This document shows, in pieces, positions 44,734-54,800 of a DNA stretch of 64,000 nucleotides. The notes beneath the pieces are model-generated. The model saw nothing but the letters and a program-made list of their open reading frames with translations. It did not search any database and was not told the DNA's origin. Each line of letters opens with the position of its first letter. The first letter of the stretch is position 1. Both the position numbers and the translations under genes were made by a program. Source of the DNA: Paenibacillus sp. FSL K6-1330 (GTDB taxonomy: Bacteria; Bacillota; Bacilli; Paenibacillales; Paenibacillaceae). The DNA lies in NCBI RefSeq assembly GCF_037976825.1, contig NZ_CP150269.1, positions 4,725,501 to 4,789,500 of the forward strand, read 5' to 3'.

Positions 44734-45114
44734 TTATTCCTCATGGGTTAATCGTTCCCTGACCTTGGACTCATACTGTGTAAACGCGCTATTACCACTA
44801 AGGCCCCGCTGTTCCATCAGCAATTGCAGTCTTAGATGCTTTTCATTCAGCTTGCGTTGAAGCTGCTCCTGCTCACCCTCGTTTTGGGCTGCACCGAGTA
44901 GGTCATACAGCTGAACGCATTCCTTGCGAAGTGTAACTTCTTCAGGAACATAACCCGCATTTTTCATGATGCGGTAGGACATTCTCAGATCTTCCGGAAT
45001 GTGCGAAAGATCGTCGATCGGAAGTTTCTTCCCGGCAAAAGGCAAATGATCGAGCTCTCCGTTACGGATCGCTTCTTCAATCTTCTGCTCAGCCAATCTG
45101 GAAAAGATGCTCAT
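44734..45114 (-). CDS. DUF1992 (DnaJ-homologue subfamily C member 28-like) protein
   Basis: 126 residues. Conserved DUF1992 block at the N-terminus: LAEQKIEEAIRNGELDHLPFAGKKLPIDDLSHIPEDLRMSYRIMKNAG. The C-terminal half is a helical segment rich in Gln and Leu. Function unknown; the domain is related to DNAJC28. Start at ATG 45114, preceded by GGAGGAGG; the longer frame to 45180 is less likely. Confidence 0.8.
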   Translation of the reverse strand: MSIFSRLAEQKIEEAIRNGELDHLPFAGKKLPIDDLSHIPEDLRMSYRIMKNAGYVPEEVTLRKECVQLYDLLGAAQNEGEQEQLQRKLNEKHLRLQLLMEQRGLSGNSAFTQYESKVRERLTHEE

Positions 45115-45222
45115 TATTATCCAGCCTCCTCCTTTTCCCTTCGTCCTCCTCATCATATAGCAGCGCAGTTTATATTCCAAGTTCTAAATGCAGGGAACCT
45201 TTGGGGGTTCAACTGATCTCAT

Positions 45223-46020
45223 TTACAACAGCGATTCGGCTCCATCTATGAATATTTGAGCTCCTGTAATATGTCTCGACTGATCGGAAGCGAGAAACGC
45301 CACCAAATCCGCGACCTCTTCAGGCGTACCCGGACCGTCAGACAGCGGCTGGCTCCCCTCCGGATATTCCACCGGAATCACGATCTCCTCCAGATCGCCC
45401 TGCTTCTTCGTGCTTTGATCAATGTTGGTAGAAATTGCGCCGGGGCAGATTACATTAACCCTGATCTTGAATTTTGCCAGCTCCAGCGCAGCCATCTTCG
45501 CAAAAGCCACCTGTCCCGCTTTGGTTGTGCTGTAAGCGCTCATCCCAAAGTTGGAGAAGGTTCGGGTGCCATTGACGGAGCTGGTAATGATAATGCTGCC
45601 CTGTCCCCGTTTCTTGAGGTGCGGAATCGCATATTTGACCGTCAGAAACGTACCGTTCAAATTCACGTTCAGCGTCTTGGTCCATTCCTCCAGCTTCATT
45701 TCATCAATTGGCGTCATCACGCCATTAATCCCTGCATTGGCGAATACGATATCCACACCGCCAAAAATCTCCACCGTTTCGAGGACCGCCTTCTCCACCC
45801 GGTCAGGATCTGTGGTATCCACGTCAAAAGCTCTGGCGGAACCCTCCCGAATCGAGTTGATCTCCGATTCCGCTTTATTCGTTCGGTCATCCAAGAGATC
45901 AAATAAGGCAACGTTTGCGCCTTCCTTCGCCAGGTGAATCGCCGCTGCTTTTCCGATGCCTGATCCGGCTCCGGTAATGATCGCTGTTCTCCCATGAAAA
46001 CGTCCGTGCACTTCATTCAT
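45223..46020 (-). CDS. SDR-family NAD(P)-dependent oxidoreductase, copy 2
   Basis: 265 residues, a paralogue of the SDR at 5370-6161 over its whole length (shared segments include TTKAGQVAFAKMAALELAKFKIRVN and GAISTNID). The Rossmann TGAGSGIG, NAGING, Ser (ITSSVNG) and YSTTK are intact. The coenzyme loop reads LFDLLD rather than LIDID. Substrate unknown. AAAGGAGC precedes ATG 46020; the longer frame to 46047 has no site. Confidence 0.85.
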   Translation of the reverse strand: MNEVHGRFHGRTAIITGAGSGIGKAAAIHLAKEGANVALFDLLDDRTNKAESEINSIREGSARAFDVDTTDPDRVEKAVLETVEIFGGVDIVFANAGINGVMTPIDEMKLEEWTKTLNVNLNGTFLTVKYAIPHLKKRGQGSIIITSSVNGTRTFSNFGMSAYSTTKAGQVAFAKMAALELAKFKIRVNVICPGAISTNIDQSTKKQGDLEEIVIPVEYPEGSQPLSDGPGTPEEVADLVAFLASDQSRHITGAQIFIDGAESLL

Positions 46021-46126
46021 TATCAACACGCTCCTTTTTATCGTCATCCGTTATGCATTCATCTGTCACAAGATTACCCAAAAGGAGTTGTTTTATAATC
46101 ATGATTTCTAATTTTTTGCACAAAAA

Positions 46127-46148
46127 AGCCGGACCCTTGGGTCCGACT
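46127..46148 (-). terminator. Terminator of the type VII secretion locus
   Basis: CCGGACCC/GGGTCCG stem with a T tract on the minus strand (complement of the A run at 46121-46127), 32 bases past the PP2C stop. Confidence 0.75.
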
Positions 46149-46179
46149 CAGCGTTTATCATACCATACTTCTTGGGAAC

Positions 46180-47022
46180 CTACCATACAATCTCCAGAAA
46201 CGAAGCATCATCTTCCAGACCGTCCGTATGGCGAGCATTCATTAATACTTGCACCTGCTCATCGGGAATCGGCTCCTTCATCGGGTCCAGATCGTTGAGC
46301 CCATCGCTGTATAGCTGAAGCCGATATTCGGTCTCCGGGTCTAATTTGCACGAGAACACATGAGGACTGCCTCCGATCGGTCCACTTCGGGAAGACCAGC
46401 GTTCCGACGTTCGGAAACGATCTCCGAATACCGAGGTGATCTCGTCTTCCTTGCGCCACAAGCGTACCCTGGAATCACCCTGCCATGCGAGCCACAGCCT
46501 TCCTTTGCGACGAAAACCCGAAGAGAGCTCTATGCGACCGCAAATATACATGGCTTCGCTTCCCTTGCGCTGCTTCTCCTCCAGTACTTCACGAAGCAGC
46601 TTTGGCGTTTCGGAACTCAGCGAATGCGTCCGCATTTCCCGATCGGCTTCATGGGTGAGTTCCTTCAGTTTGCGTTCAAGCGATGCGCTCGTGAGTTCCT
46701 CCACCGTTTCCAGCCAGTTCATTAACCCCTGACCCAGCAGACGTGAAGCCACATCGCCTCGATAACTCAATCCGACACCATCACACAGTACAAAATGGCA
46801 CACATCTTCATTCATCTTTAACGCAATGAAATCCTGACCCATCTCGGAGAGCATGACAGATTCTGCCGCTCTGCCATACGCATAACGACATGTGAACAAA
46901 TCTTTAATCTTCGTAATCGGTTCTTCCACGGTCTGCTTGCTCTCGTAATAAAACGACGCTGCTTGAGCCTTCCGCTTACGAATTCCCAACGATTCCATGC
47001 TTCTCGTGTATGATCGCTTCAT
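46180..47022 (-). CDS. PP2C-type protein phosphatase
   Basis: 280 residues with the metal-binding PP2C motifs: LCDGVG (Asp81), QGDSRVRLW, SDGLND and EDDASFLEIVW. Probably cytoplasmic and Mn/Mg-dependent; dephosphorylates Ser/Thr. It comes after the vWA and kinase genes in the same strand, and 12 bases from the vWA gene, so it should counteract the kinase of the same locus. Last gene before the terminator. Confidence 0.88.
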   Translation of the reverse strand: MKRSYTRSMESLGIRKRKAQAASFYYESKQTVEEPITKIKDLFTCRYAYGRAAESVMLSEMGQDFIALKMNEDVCHFVLCDGVGLSYRGDVASRLLGQGLMNWLETVEELTSASLERKLKELTHEADREMRTHSLSSETPKLLREVLEEKQRKGSEAMYICGRIELSSGFRRKGRLWLAWQGDSRVRLWRKEDEITSVFGDRFRTSERWSSRSGPIGGSPHVFSCKLDPETEYRLQLYSDGLNDLDPMKEPIPDEQVQVLMNARHTDGLEDDASFLEIVW

Positions 47023-47034
47023 CTTTGTGACCTC

Positions 47035-47787
47035 TTACCTTACCGGCGTGGCAGCTGACATCTGAAAACCGATGGACACCAGCTCAGAGCAAGTGCCTGG
47101 AAGCATCATCAAGGCTCCCGGGCTCAGTTGATAATCCGCCTCAAGCAGCATTTCTCGATAGCTTTCGGGAAGAACGGAAGACATCATTTTAAGTTTGCGC
47201 GCATGTTCATCCTCAAGCGATGTATCAGCCAAAATCCCCTTCCATCGGCGCGGTTCGGATATCGGCTGGCTCATCAGATGATCGGAAATGAAAATATTCT
47301 CCACGAGCACGTTGCCGTCCGGAACGCTCATGTTCATGATGCGGCGAGCAATTGGTTCCGGATCCTCTCCCGTGGCTACACCGTCCGTCATATGACACAC
47401 AAGCGGTGCAGGGCAATCCTGCATATTCGGAATCTCCGATTGCAGAATTTTCTCGGCTTGAAGGAACGCTTTCGCCGAATCGGAGAACCGTTTAGGCGTT
47501 AAGTCCGGAAGCGATCCGATCGCTGCAATTTCGTCAATGCCCTTGATCCCGTTTAACAGATCATAGACATCATCGCTGTAAGCAAGAATGGCGATCCGGT
47601 ACCTCGGCGTCAGCCGATTCCCTTTGGTGGAGCGAAACACCATTTGCCGAATGGCCAAGGACAATGCTTCGTATACGACGTCGATCCGCCTGCGGTCCTC
47701 CATCAGCATATTCATAGACGCGCTGATATCAATCAGATATATAATGAGCGCTGGCGTGCGCTGTGATGCTTGAATGGTATAGTTCAT
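47035..47787 (-). CDS. vWA-domain protein (TerY-like)
   Basis: 250 residues. The MIDAS is complete: DISAS (Asp20, Ser22, Ser24), a Thr in SLPDLTPKR and Asp in HMTDGVAT. It resembles TerY-type vWA proteins that pair with a kinase and PP2C phosphatase. Such proteins scaffold protein complexes via metal-dependent binding. Sits between the kinase and phosphatase genes, 45 bases after the kinase stop. Confidence 0.85.
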   Translation of the reverse strand: MNYTIQASQRTPALIIYLIDISASMNMLMEDRRRIDVVYEALSLAIRQMVFRSTKGNRLTPRYRIAILAYSDDVYDLLNGIKGIDEIAAIGSLPDLTPKRFSDSAKAFLQAEKILQSEIPNMQDCPAPLVCHMTDGVATGEDPEPIARRIMNMSVPDGNVLVENIFISDHLMSQPISEPRRWKGILADTSLEDEHARKLKMMSSVLPESYREMLLEADYQLSPGALMMLPGTCSELVSIGFQMSAATPVR

Positions 47788-47831
47788 CGTGAATTAACAT
47801 TCACCCCTGCATTTTCGTCATGTTTACTTCT

Positions 47832-49901
47832 TTATAGTTTTGGTATCCAGTGACTGTCGTTACTTATGAATTCCTGCAGATTATTAAGGCGGCTGCTCAT
47901 TTTACCAACCGTCTTATAATAGGCTTTATCGTTGTTATACAGCTCTATGAACTCACGCGCGGCATTCTTGGCGCGGTCTTTGTTGCCGGCTACCTGCGCA
48001 TTATAAGCCTTATTATATAGGGCAACCAGTTCTACAACGTTTTGGGAACGCTGCTTCTGAAGCATTGCGGCTTGGGCCTCTTGGGCAGCCTTGGCTTTCG
48101 CCTGACGCTCTGCCTCCGCCTTGGCAGCCGCTGCTTCCTGGGCCGCCTTTTTCTTCTTCTCTTCCATTTGGGCTAAGTACGCCTCATACTTGACTTGATT
48201 ATCATATTTCTCTTGCAATGCTTGCTTCTTTTTCTTCTCTTCTAGCGATGCCAGGTAAGCTTCATATTTCGCCTGCTTCTCATACTTTGCCTGAAGCTCG
48301 GTTTTCTCCTGTTCCTTCAGCGCCTGCTCAGCTTCTTTAGCCTTCTTGGCCTCTTCTGCCTTCAAGCGCTCCTCTTCCGCTTTCTTAGATTCTGCTTCTT
48401 TCTGAGCCGCCTCTTCCTGCTGCTTCCGCGTCTCTTCCTCTTGCTTGCGGGCAGCTGCTTCTTTCTCCTGCGCTTGCTGCTCGGCTAATCGCTGGGCATC
48501 CAACTGACGGCTCTCTGCCTTCTCCGCCAAAATCTGGTTCACCGTAATCGCAGAACCTGCCAATATGACGATAGCCGCAGCGGCCGAGAGCATGAATTTG
48601 CGGGATAACAATAGTGCTTTAATGCCTTTGTTGGATGATTCTTCAGCCGGACGAAGCTGCTCCTCGAGCCCCTGTATAGCGGCGGCAAGCTCCACTTCAA
48701 GCGGACTATCCTTTTTTACAAAATGATACGCGGAGCGGAATATTTCCAACGCACCGGAAAGATTGCCCGCATCCTCCAGATCACGTGCCTGATGAAACAA
48801 ACGTCCAACCACACTGTCGTTGACCTCTCGGGTGCCTGGCTCAATTCCAAGCGATGCCATAATCTCAGCCGGCACCTCTTGGGAAGTTTCAGAACGGGGT
48901 TCATCCGAATGGTCGTCATGGGCAGTTGCAGCGGCTGCAGCGGCTGATACTTCCTCCACCACTTCTTCCTCACTTAATGAGGATAATGCAATCAGCCACT
49001 CACCAAAGGTAGGACAGCTGCTCAAATCCTGACTGTCCCAGGTTCTGCCGAACAGATCCGAAATCCGTGTACCCCAACGCTGACCCAGCGACTTTTTCAG
49101 TAAAAAATAACGCTCGCACGGAGTCTGCATTTCATGCTGGTCAAAATAACTTTCGCCCCATGCCCGATTAACGATAGCCGGATCGCTCCATCCCAGCATT
49201 TCCGCAATGATAACAGCGCCCGCGAAACGGTCGGCATACGCACTCCATAACCCGCTATGTACCGTTCGATGAGCCGCATATCCAGGAGAGCCAGCAAGCA
49301 AAACATCAGGTCGATCCATTTTGGGGCTGTACATCTGCTCCACATCGACAAGCTCAACGGCGGCAGCGCCTTCCGGCAGCTTCACTTCCGAAAAAAACGG
49401 AAGCATGACATTGGGCGCAGACAGGTCACAGTGTGCTAATCCGCGCTGCTCCATGCTTGAACCGATGGCTGCCAATGCCTTGGCAAGCATCAGACTTTCA
49501 GAACGTCCCAGATTACGCTGATCGCTTATTACGTCAAACCAAGTACATCCATGAATCCATGGCATGATGACCGCGTAGAGCAAATCCGGATATTCCGCTA
49601 TCAAATCTCCGTTTCTTTCGGGAGTGAGCACCTCTCGACTACTTACCTGCAAACCCGGTATCTCGCGATAATTCCCCATATGCTCGGATTGGTACACCAT
49701 AGCCGGAATTCTGAACTTAGGAAAAAACACCTTTAGTGCTTTGGCTTCATGCAGCTCCCCATCCACAGGAAGCAGCTGATAGACGATTCCCTGCCGCCCA
49801 GCTTGGGCGTAGGCTACGCCTGGCGCTGCGGGATGCTGCCCTACTGTATAAGCCGTTCCATTTACAACAATCCCATCGCCCGGGTTTGGCTGAAATGTCA
49901 T
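47832..49901 (-). CDS. Membrane-anchored Ser/Thr kinase-like protein with coiled-coil tail
   Basis: About 689 residues (numbers refer to the frame from 49910). N-terminal protein-kinase fold: Lys60 in EAKALKVF, catalytic loop HCDLSAPNVM (His160, Asp162, Asn167, with Ser where Lys is usual), Asp189 in ELVDVE replacing DFG, and GSPGYAA as the APE-like loop. A single membrane span at about 439-460 is followed by a long Ala/Glu/Lys/Gln-rich coiled coil and a short globular tail. EssB/YukC of type VII systems is also a (pseudo)kinase plus span plus outside part, so this may be its counterpart, but with catalytic Asp retained. Start at ATG 49901 fits AAGAGAGG better than 49910. Confidence 0.85.
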   Translation of the reverse strand: MTFQPNPGDGIVVNGTAYTVGQHPAAPGVAYAQAGRQGIVYQLLPVDGELHEAKALKVFFPKFRIPAMVYQSEHMGNYREIPGLQVSSREVLTPERNGDLIAEYPDLLYAVIMPWIHGCTWFDVISDQRNLGRSESLMLAKALAAIGSSMEQRGLAHCDLSAPNVMLPFFSEVKLPEGAAAVELVDVEQMYSPKMDRPDVLLAGSPGYAAHRTVHSGLWSAYADRFAGAVIIAEMLGWSDPAIVNRAWGESYFDQHEMQTPCERYFLLKKSLGQRWGTRISDLFGRTWDSQDLSSCPTFGEWLIALSSLSEEEVVEEVSAAAAAATAHDDHSDEPRSETSQEVPAEIMASLGIEPGTREVNDSVVGRLFHQARDLEDAGNLSGALEIFRSAYHFVKKDSPLEVELAAAIQGLEEQLRPAEESSNKGIKALLLSRKFMLSAAAAIVILAGSAITVNQILAEKAESRQLDAQRLAEQQAQEKEAAARKQEEETRKQQEEAAQKEAESKKAEEERLKAEEAKKAKEAEQALKEQEKTELQAKYEKQAKYEAYLASLEEKKKKQALQEKYDNQVKYEAYLAQMEEKKKKAAQEAAAAKAEAERQAKAKAAQEAQAAMLQKQRSQNVVELVALYNKAYNAQVAGNKDRAKNAAREFIELYNNDKAYYKTVGKMSSRLNNLQEFISNDSHWIPKL

Positions 49902-49994
49902 GAACGTCATCCTCTCTTAACTCCGTTACCTAACTATATAACTCTCTACTCTATTAACCAGATTGTTATATTCTAAACATCCAAAATTGCAAGA

Positions 49995-50020
49995 AAACCG
50001 GGTTGTCTTCCACCCGGTTT
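49995..50020 (-). terminator. Terminator after the WXG100 gene
   Basis: AAACCGGGT/ACCCGGTTT stem with T tract on the minus strand, between the WXG100 and kinase genes. It should make the WXG100 protein more abundant than the kinase, vWA and phosphatase. Confidence 0.75.
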
Positions 50021-50066
50021 ATTCTGCCTATTAAACTATTATAAAGCAAAAGTCTCCGAATGGGTA

Positions 50067-50342
50067 TTAACGAGATTCGTCAGCCATACGGAATTTCTGA
50101 GCGATCGCTTTCAGCTCATTGCTGATGCTGTCAAGCGTTTGTACGAAGGAGTTCATCAAGCGGCTTGCTTCCTGGAATTCTTGGAAAAAGCGCTGCTTCG
50201 TCATACCGTCCCATTGACCTTCCATACCGTTGATCGATTGAGTCAGGCTGTTAACGATTTGCTGACTTTGATCACCGCTCTGTTTAAATTGGTTCGCTAC
50301 TTGCTCGACTTGCTCTGGCGTAATTAAAATACGTCCTGCCAT
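50067..50342 (-). CDS. WXG100-family protein (EsxA-like substrate)
   Basis: 91 residues; two helices joined by the hairpin motif QWDGMTKQRF (WxG, with WDG) at about residues 42-51. ILITPEQVEQVANQF at the N-terminus is typical of Firmicute EsxA proteins. The C-terminal tail has no clear YxxxD/E signal. Normally an essential co-secreted substrate of type VII systems. AGGAGG precedes the ATG and a terminator follows. Confidence 0.9.
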   Translation of the reverse strand: MAGRILITPEQVEQVANQFKQSGDQSQQIVNSLTQSINGMEGQWDGMTKQRFFQEFQEASRLMNSFVQTLDSISNELKAIAQKFRMADESR

Positions 50343-50499
50343 TTATGTAACCTCCTAGAAATTCGTTTTCTGGTGACACTTGACATCTTAGCCCAAGAGT
50401 CTCAGTTTATCAAAATGTCCTCAGACCTAATTTCCAGTTACCCTATACGTCCCAATTTGAAACATTTACCATCCTGATTATCCCAAAGGGAATAGGAAT

Positions 50500-51012
50500 T
50501 TAGTTGGCAATACCAAATGAAGACGGATCGGTAAAGGTCCAGCTTTGCCCGGCTAATGCGGCTTGTTTAGCCGAATCCCCGTTGTCTCCACTGGCCATAC
50601 CTACGGCAGCGGCTACCGAACTCGGGTTCGATATTACCGTCGAGGAATTGCCATATTCCGGTAATATGGATGAACGTCCCTCCATGCCGGAAGCCGCAAA
50701 CAGAGCTGTCGGTGATACTGTACTTATGATTGCATGCTCCAAAATCGTATGGTACTGATGATCCGTTTCTTGAAATTGATCGGCTTTGCTTTGAAGATGC
50801 TTGCCCAGCTGAGCTAGAAGAGCTCCCAGATGCTCTCCAAGACTCCGGGCAGACTGCCACTCATCAATAACCGCCGCTTTGAGAGACGTCTCCCAAACGA
50901 GTGATTCCATAGCTTGGTTGAGCGTTCTCGTAATCGCTAAATATTCATCGCCACTATGCTGCAGCTGACGGCTTAACGTCCGGAGAGACTCCGGCTCGAC
51001 AGAAATACGCAT
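50500..51012 (-). CDS. WXG100-like protein with long C-terminal tail
   Basis: 170 residues. Residues 1-90 form an Esx-like helical hairpin (MRISVEPESLRTLSRQLQHSG and LVWETSLKAAV as a WXG-like turn), followed by an 80-residue Ser/Ala/Gly/Asn-rich region without predicted structure. AAAGGTGAGG precedes the ATG. Probably a secreted substrate or partner of the 91-residue WXG100 protein. Not assignable to a named family. Confidence 0.6.
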   Translation of the reverse strand: MRISVEPESLRTLSRQLQHSGDEYLAITRTLNQAMESLVWETSLKAAVIDEWQSARSLGEHLGALLAQLGKHLQSKADQFQETDHQYHTILEHAIISTVSPTALFAASGMEGRSSILPEYGNSSTVISNPSSVAAAVGMASGDNGDSAKQAALAGQSWTFTDPSSFGIAN

Positions 51013-51039
51013 TGGTCCTCACCTTTCATACAGGCTCTG

Positions 51040-51846
51040 TTACTGTTTCAGCCACATGAGTAGCATATGACGAAACTGCTCTTTAGTCGCTGGCGCTGCG
51101 GTTAACCAGTCCTGGTCTCCCTCCAGGCTCATACGCAGCAGCCAATTCATGGACTCGTTCACTATAAATGCTGCATTTTGACTTTCCCAGCTGATTCCGT
51201 TCCATATCGACAGCTGGAGTTCCCCCGAAGACACCTTGTTTTTCATACATTTCGCTAGAGCGATTGAACCCTCCGCATCATCCGTCAACCTGGCCAAGCG
51301 ATCGCCGATATCGTCACACTTCTGTTCGGAAACGGAGGTGTAAATATCTCCGAACTCCTTCCGGCTAAGGAGTAGTGCCGGTATATCCCCCCAGTTTTGG
51401 TCGCTTAGGGCCAGATCCTGCACGAGTTGATCGCAGGTTTGTTCGATAGTACCAAGTTCGCTAAGCAGGTAACATCGGTTGTCTTCGCTGCTTCTGCATA
51501 CTTGTATTACCCGTTCGTCCGTAACATGCAGATATCCTTCAAACGCCGAATCCTGATTTTCATATTTCAACCAGCACGCACGTTCCGCAAGTCCGGCAAT
51601 AGCCACTCTTGAGAAGACTTCGGGTGGAATCGACAATTCCCCGCCTTCCTCTTGAATCAAATATTGCTTGCTTAGGAGCGATTGTTTGGTTTTCTCCCAC
51701 TCAACCGCGATTTCTTCCGTTAAGTATCCTACAAAAGGATCTTCAACACCAAGTAATCGGTCCGATCCGATAATTCCAGCCAAGAAGAAAAATTCCTTGT
51801 CGTTCAGCGTGATCGTTTCTTGTTTGGAAGCATGAATTGTCAACAT
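51040..51846 (-). CDS. Uncharacterised protein of the type VII locus
   Basis: 268 residues, no signal peptide and no membrane span. Strand/helix pattern is mixed; Trp-rich end (WNGISWESQNAAF, NWLLRM). It is preceded by GGGAGG and lies 16 bases from the motor gene and 27 bases from the WXG-like gene, so it is part of the operon. The size, charge and opening segment (LNDKEFFFLAGIIGSDRLLGV) remind one of EspG chaperones of mycobacterial ESX systems, but this is a topology guess, without a defined motif. Confidence 0.5.
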   Translation of the reverse strand: MLTIHASKQETITLNDKEFFFLAGIIGSDRLLGVEDPFVGYLTEEIAVEWEKTKQSLLSKQYLIQEEGGELSIPPEVFSRVAIAGLAERACWLKYENQDSAFEGYLHVTDERVIQVCRSSEDNRCYLLSELGTIEQTCDQLVQDLALSDQNWGDIPALLLSRKEFGDIYTSVSEQKCDDIGDRLARLTDDAEGSIALAKCMKNKVSSGELQLSIWNGISWESQNAAFIVNESMNWLLRMSLEGDQDWLTAAPATKEQFRHMLLMWLKQ

Positions 51847-51862
51847 TATGAGCCACCTCCCC

Positions 51863-54800
51863 TCAAACTACAACATGCCATCGGTCGCGAATTTCTGTGA
51901 CCCATCTTTGGGCGTTCCATTCGTCATCGAACGGAACTGCGCCTTTTATTCTGGAAAATTTACGTTTTACATAGTACCCCTGTCCTGGCGGAAGTATTTT
52001 TAGTCCTCCAGGACTATTGGTGGATTCGGAAAAAGGAATTCTGAAGAACGATAAATCGTTGGAATCCAATGTTCCGAATAAAAATCCGTTTTGTGCAGCC
52101 TTGATATCGGTAAACCAATCGACGCCATACGTCGGGAAATCGGCCGGTACACCGGCAATGACAACATGTACCTTGCGGTCTCTTCCCTGTCTGACGATGG
52201 CAGACAGCTGGTCTTTCAAGGTGAAATCGGAAAGCTGCTTGCTGAGCACGTCAGCGTCATCAATCATAAGCAGGATAGTCGGATCTTCACTGTCTTTGGA
52301 CCGGGTCTGAACCCGTTCATAAAGGCCTGAAATGAGCGGAGCCAAATCTTCCTCATTCTCCGCATGCCCACGGACATGCGGAAGATGGTTCATCCGACTC
52401 AGACCACTGCTTCCATAGCGCGTATCTACCGTATATAATTCCAGCTCATCCGGCGATGTATGATATGCAAGTGATAACATCCAGCTAAGGAGGAATGATG
52501 TTTTACCACCTTCCATCGGACTCGCCACAATAAAATGTGGTCCATCCTCCAGATTGATAGCAAAAGGGGTCAAGTCATCCGTAGCCACCCCGACAGGAAC
52601 CCGAAACTTCACCATTCCTGCTGATTCATAAGGCTTTTGTACCTTCAGCAGTTGATGGAGCGGAATCTTGTCCGGCAGTGACTCAATCCGTGGTGCTTCT
52701 TCCCCGTGCCACGTTGCCCGGTGAGTGCGAATCGTATCGCGGAGCGCTGCGGAACGGTCCCCCTCTTCCTGACCGGAAGCCGGCAAAGCCGTCTGAAATT
52801 CAAGCGGCGGCACCTGCCCTTTAACCAATCCTCTTCCTGGAGGAAGCTGGCTGGGAACTCTTGTTGGACGCCCCACTGCATAATAGTAATCAGCAGGATC
52901 GGCGAGTTCGTACGATACTGCTTGCGAGATATTGCTTCGGACCTTCTCGAACATATCCGAAATCCGGTTCGCCGTAATGACAAACGTAATCCCCAGACTG
53001 CCGCCTTCTCGCAGCAAGTATTCAAGCATATCATTCTCATCCGGATAGGAGTTGCGGAAATTCAAGTAACCGTCAATAACCACGACCAGCTGCGGGACGG
53101 GGCCTGTGTTGCCCCGGCGGTAGGACGCAACAGTCTTCACACCTGCTTCAGCAATCATATCTTTGCGAGTCGCCGCCGTTTTCGTCAGAAAACGGAACAG
53201 GCGCTTGATACGATCCTCTTCCTCCGCCATCATGACTCCTCCGATATGAGGGAGCCCTGCAAAATCCCGCAGCATCCGGCCCATATCCACGATATACCCA
53301 TGCCAAAAGTCCGGGGTATACCGATTGGCTAACGACATCAGCATCGTTTGAATAAAGGTGGTCTTACCAAGTCCGGGCATGCCATATACGGCCCAGTGGC
53401 CTTGCTCAAGATTGAGCATCAGCGGCTTCTGGCACTGGTTTGGCAGATCATCAACCATCCCAACATAGGACACAAGTGCCGAATCACTGAACAGATCCTG
53501 CTTCTGCAGCTCGGTCCCAGACGGTATGCTCTCCAGATCCAGACTCTCCGGAAGCGGTGGAAGCCAAGGTCCCTGGAGCCGTTCGATCCCTTGCTCCTTG
53601 GCCACCTCAGCCACATGGTCGATAAACACCTGGAGCTGTTTGGGCACCTCCAGATGCGCCCCCAGGGAGGGATTAGAAGCAAGCAGAGGCTCCGACTTCC
53701 CGTTGATTCGCACCTCGCGAATAACCACTGCGCCTGGTGTATCCTTTTCTTCAATATAAGGAGCGCCGCTCCAGGCAAACTGCATTTCTTCAAACACTTC
53801 GTCGCTGCCCACCTGAAAATAGCCTCGTCCGGGCTTGTTAATCCAGGCTGCATTCGGAATCTTCAGCATATCACGGCTGTCGCCCTCGCTTTGTACCCGA
53901 AGACAGATCCGAAAGCGCGAGTTACTCCAAATCTTATCGTCCACGACACCTGCCGGTTTCTGGGTCGCAAGGATCAGATGGACACCAAGTGTTCGTCCAA
54001 TAGCGGCAATGCTGATCAATTCATCCATGAACTCCGGTTGATCTTTCTTCAGCTGTGCAAATTCATCAATGATGATAACGAGATGCGGGAGCGGCTCGCC
54101 ATGGCGATTGCGCAGCAGCTTGTAGTACTCGTCGATATGCTGCAGATTTCCCGCATCGTTCAATATTTTCTGGCGGCGGACCAGCTCGGCTTTCAGCGAC
54201 ACCTTCGCACGTTCAATCAGATTGTTATCCAGGTTCGTTATGGTGCCTACTACGTGCGGCAAGTTAACAAACGTATTGGACATGCCGCCGCCCTTATAAT
54301 CAATAAGCATAAATGCTAGATCATGCGGGTGAAACTCGGAGGCCAGGGAGGCCACAATAGATTGAATAACCTCACTTTTCCCGGAACCGGTCGTTCCCGC
54401 AATCAGACCGTGCGGTCCATGACCTTGACGCTCTATTTTATCATGAAGATTCAAATTAATCTTCTTTCCGCCCGCCCGGACACCCATCGGAACGGGTAAT
54501 GAATCCGGATATCGGTTCTGCTGCCAGCGTCTGTGCATATCCAAATCGTTGATTTTCTGTATATCCATCATCTCGAAAAGTGCCAAAACGCTAGGGATAT
54601 CGGACGCAGAAGATCGCTTCAGCCGGATCGGCGCCATGTATCGAGCCAAGGCTTCAATCTGCTCCCTACTAATATGATGGGATTGGAAGGTTTGTTTGGA
54701 GACCGTGCCGTCCGCTTTCTTAATCGTGTACGCTGCCTGCTCCCGGTCAACCTCAACAATAAGCTGGCAGTGCATCGGCAAGCTTTCCTTGCGGTCGGAC

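Noticed and set aside
47832..49901. Kinase-like protein as a TonB/TolA-like coiled-coil protein
   Set aside because: The Ala/Lys/Glu-rich tail resembles TolA, but the kinase fold in the first half is clear.
53348..54319. 323-codon plus-strand frame within the T7SS motor gene
   Set aside because: Antisense shadow of a gene with strong domain evidence and no ribosome binding site of its own.
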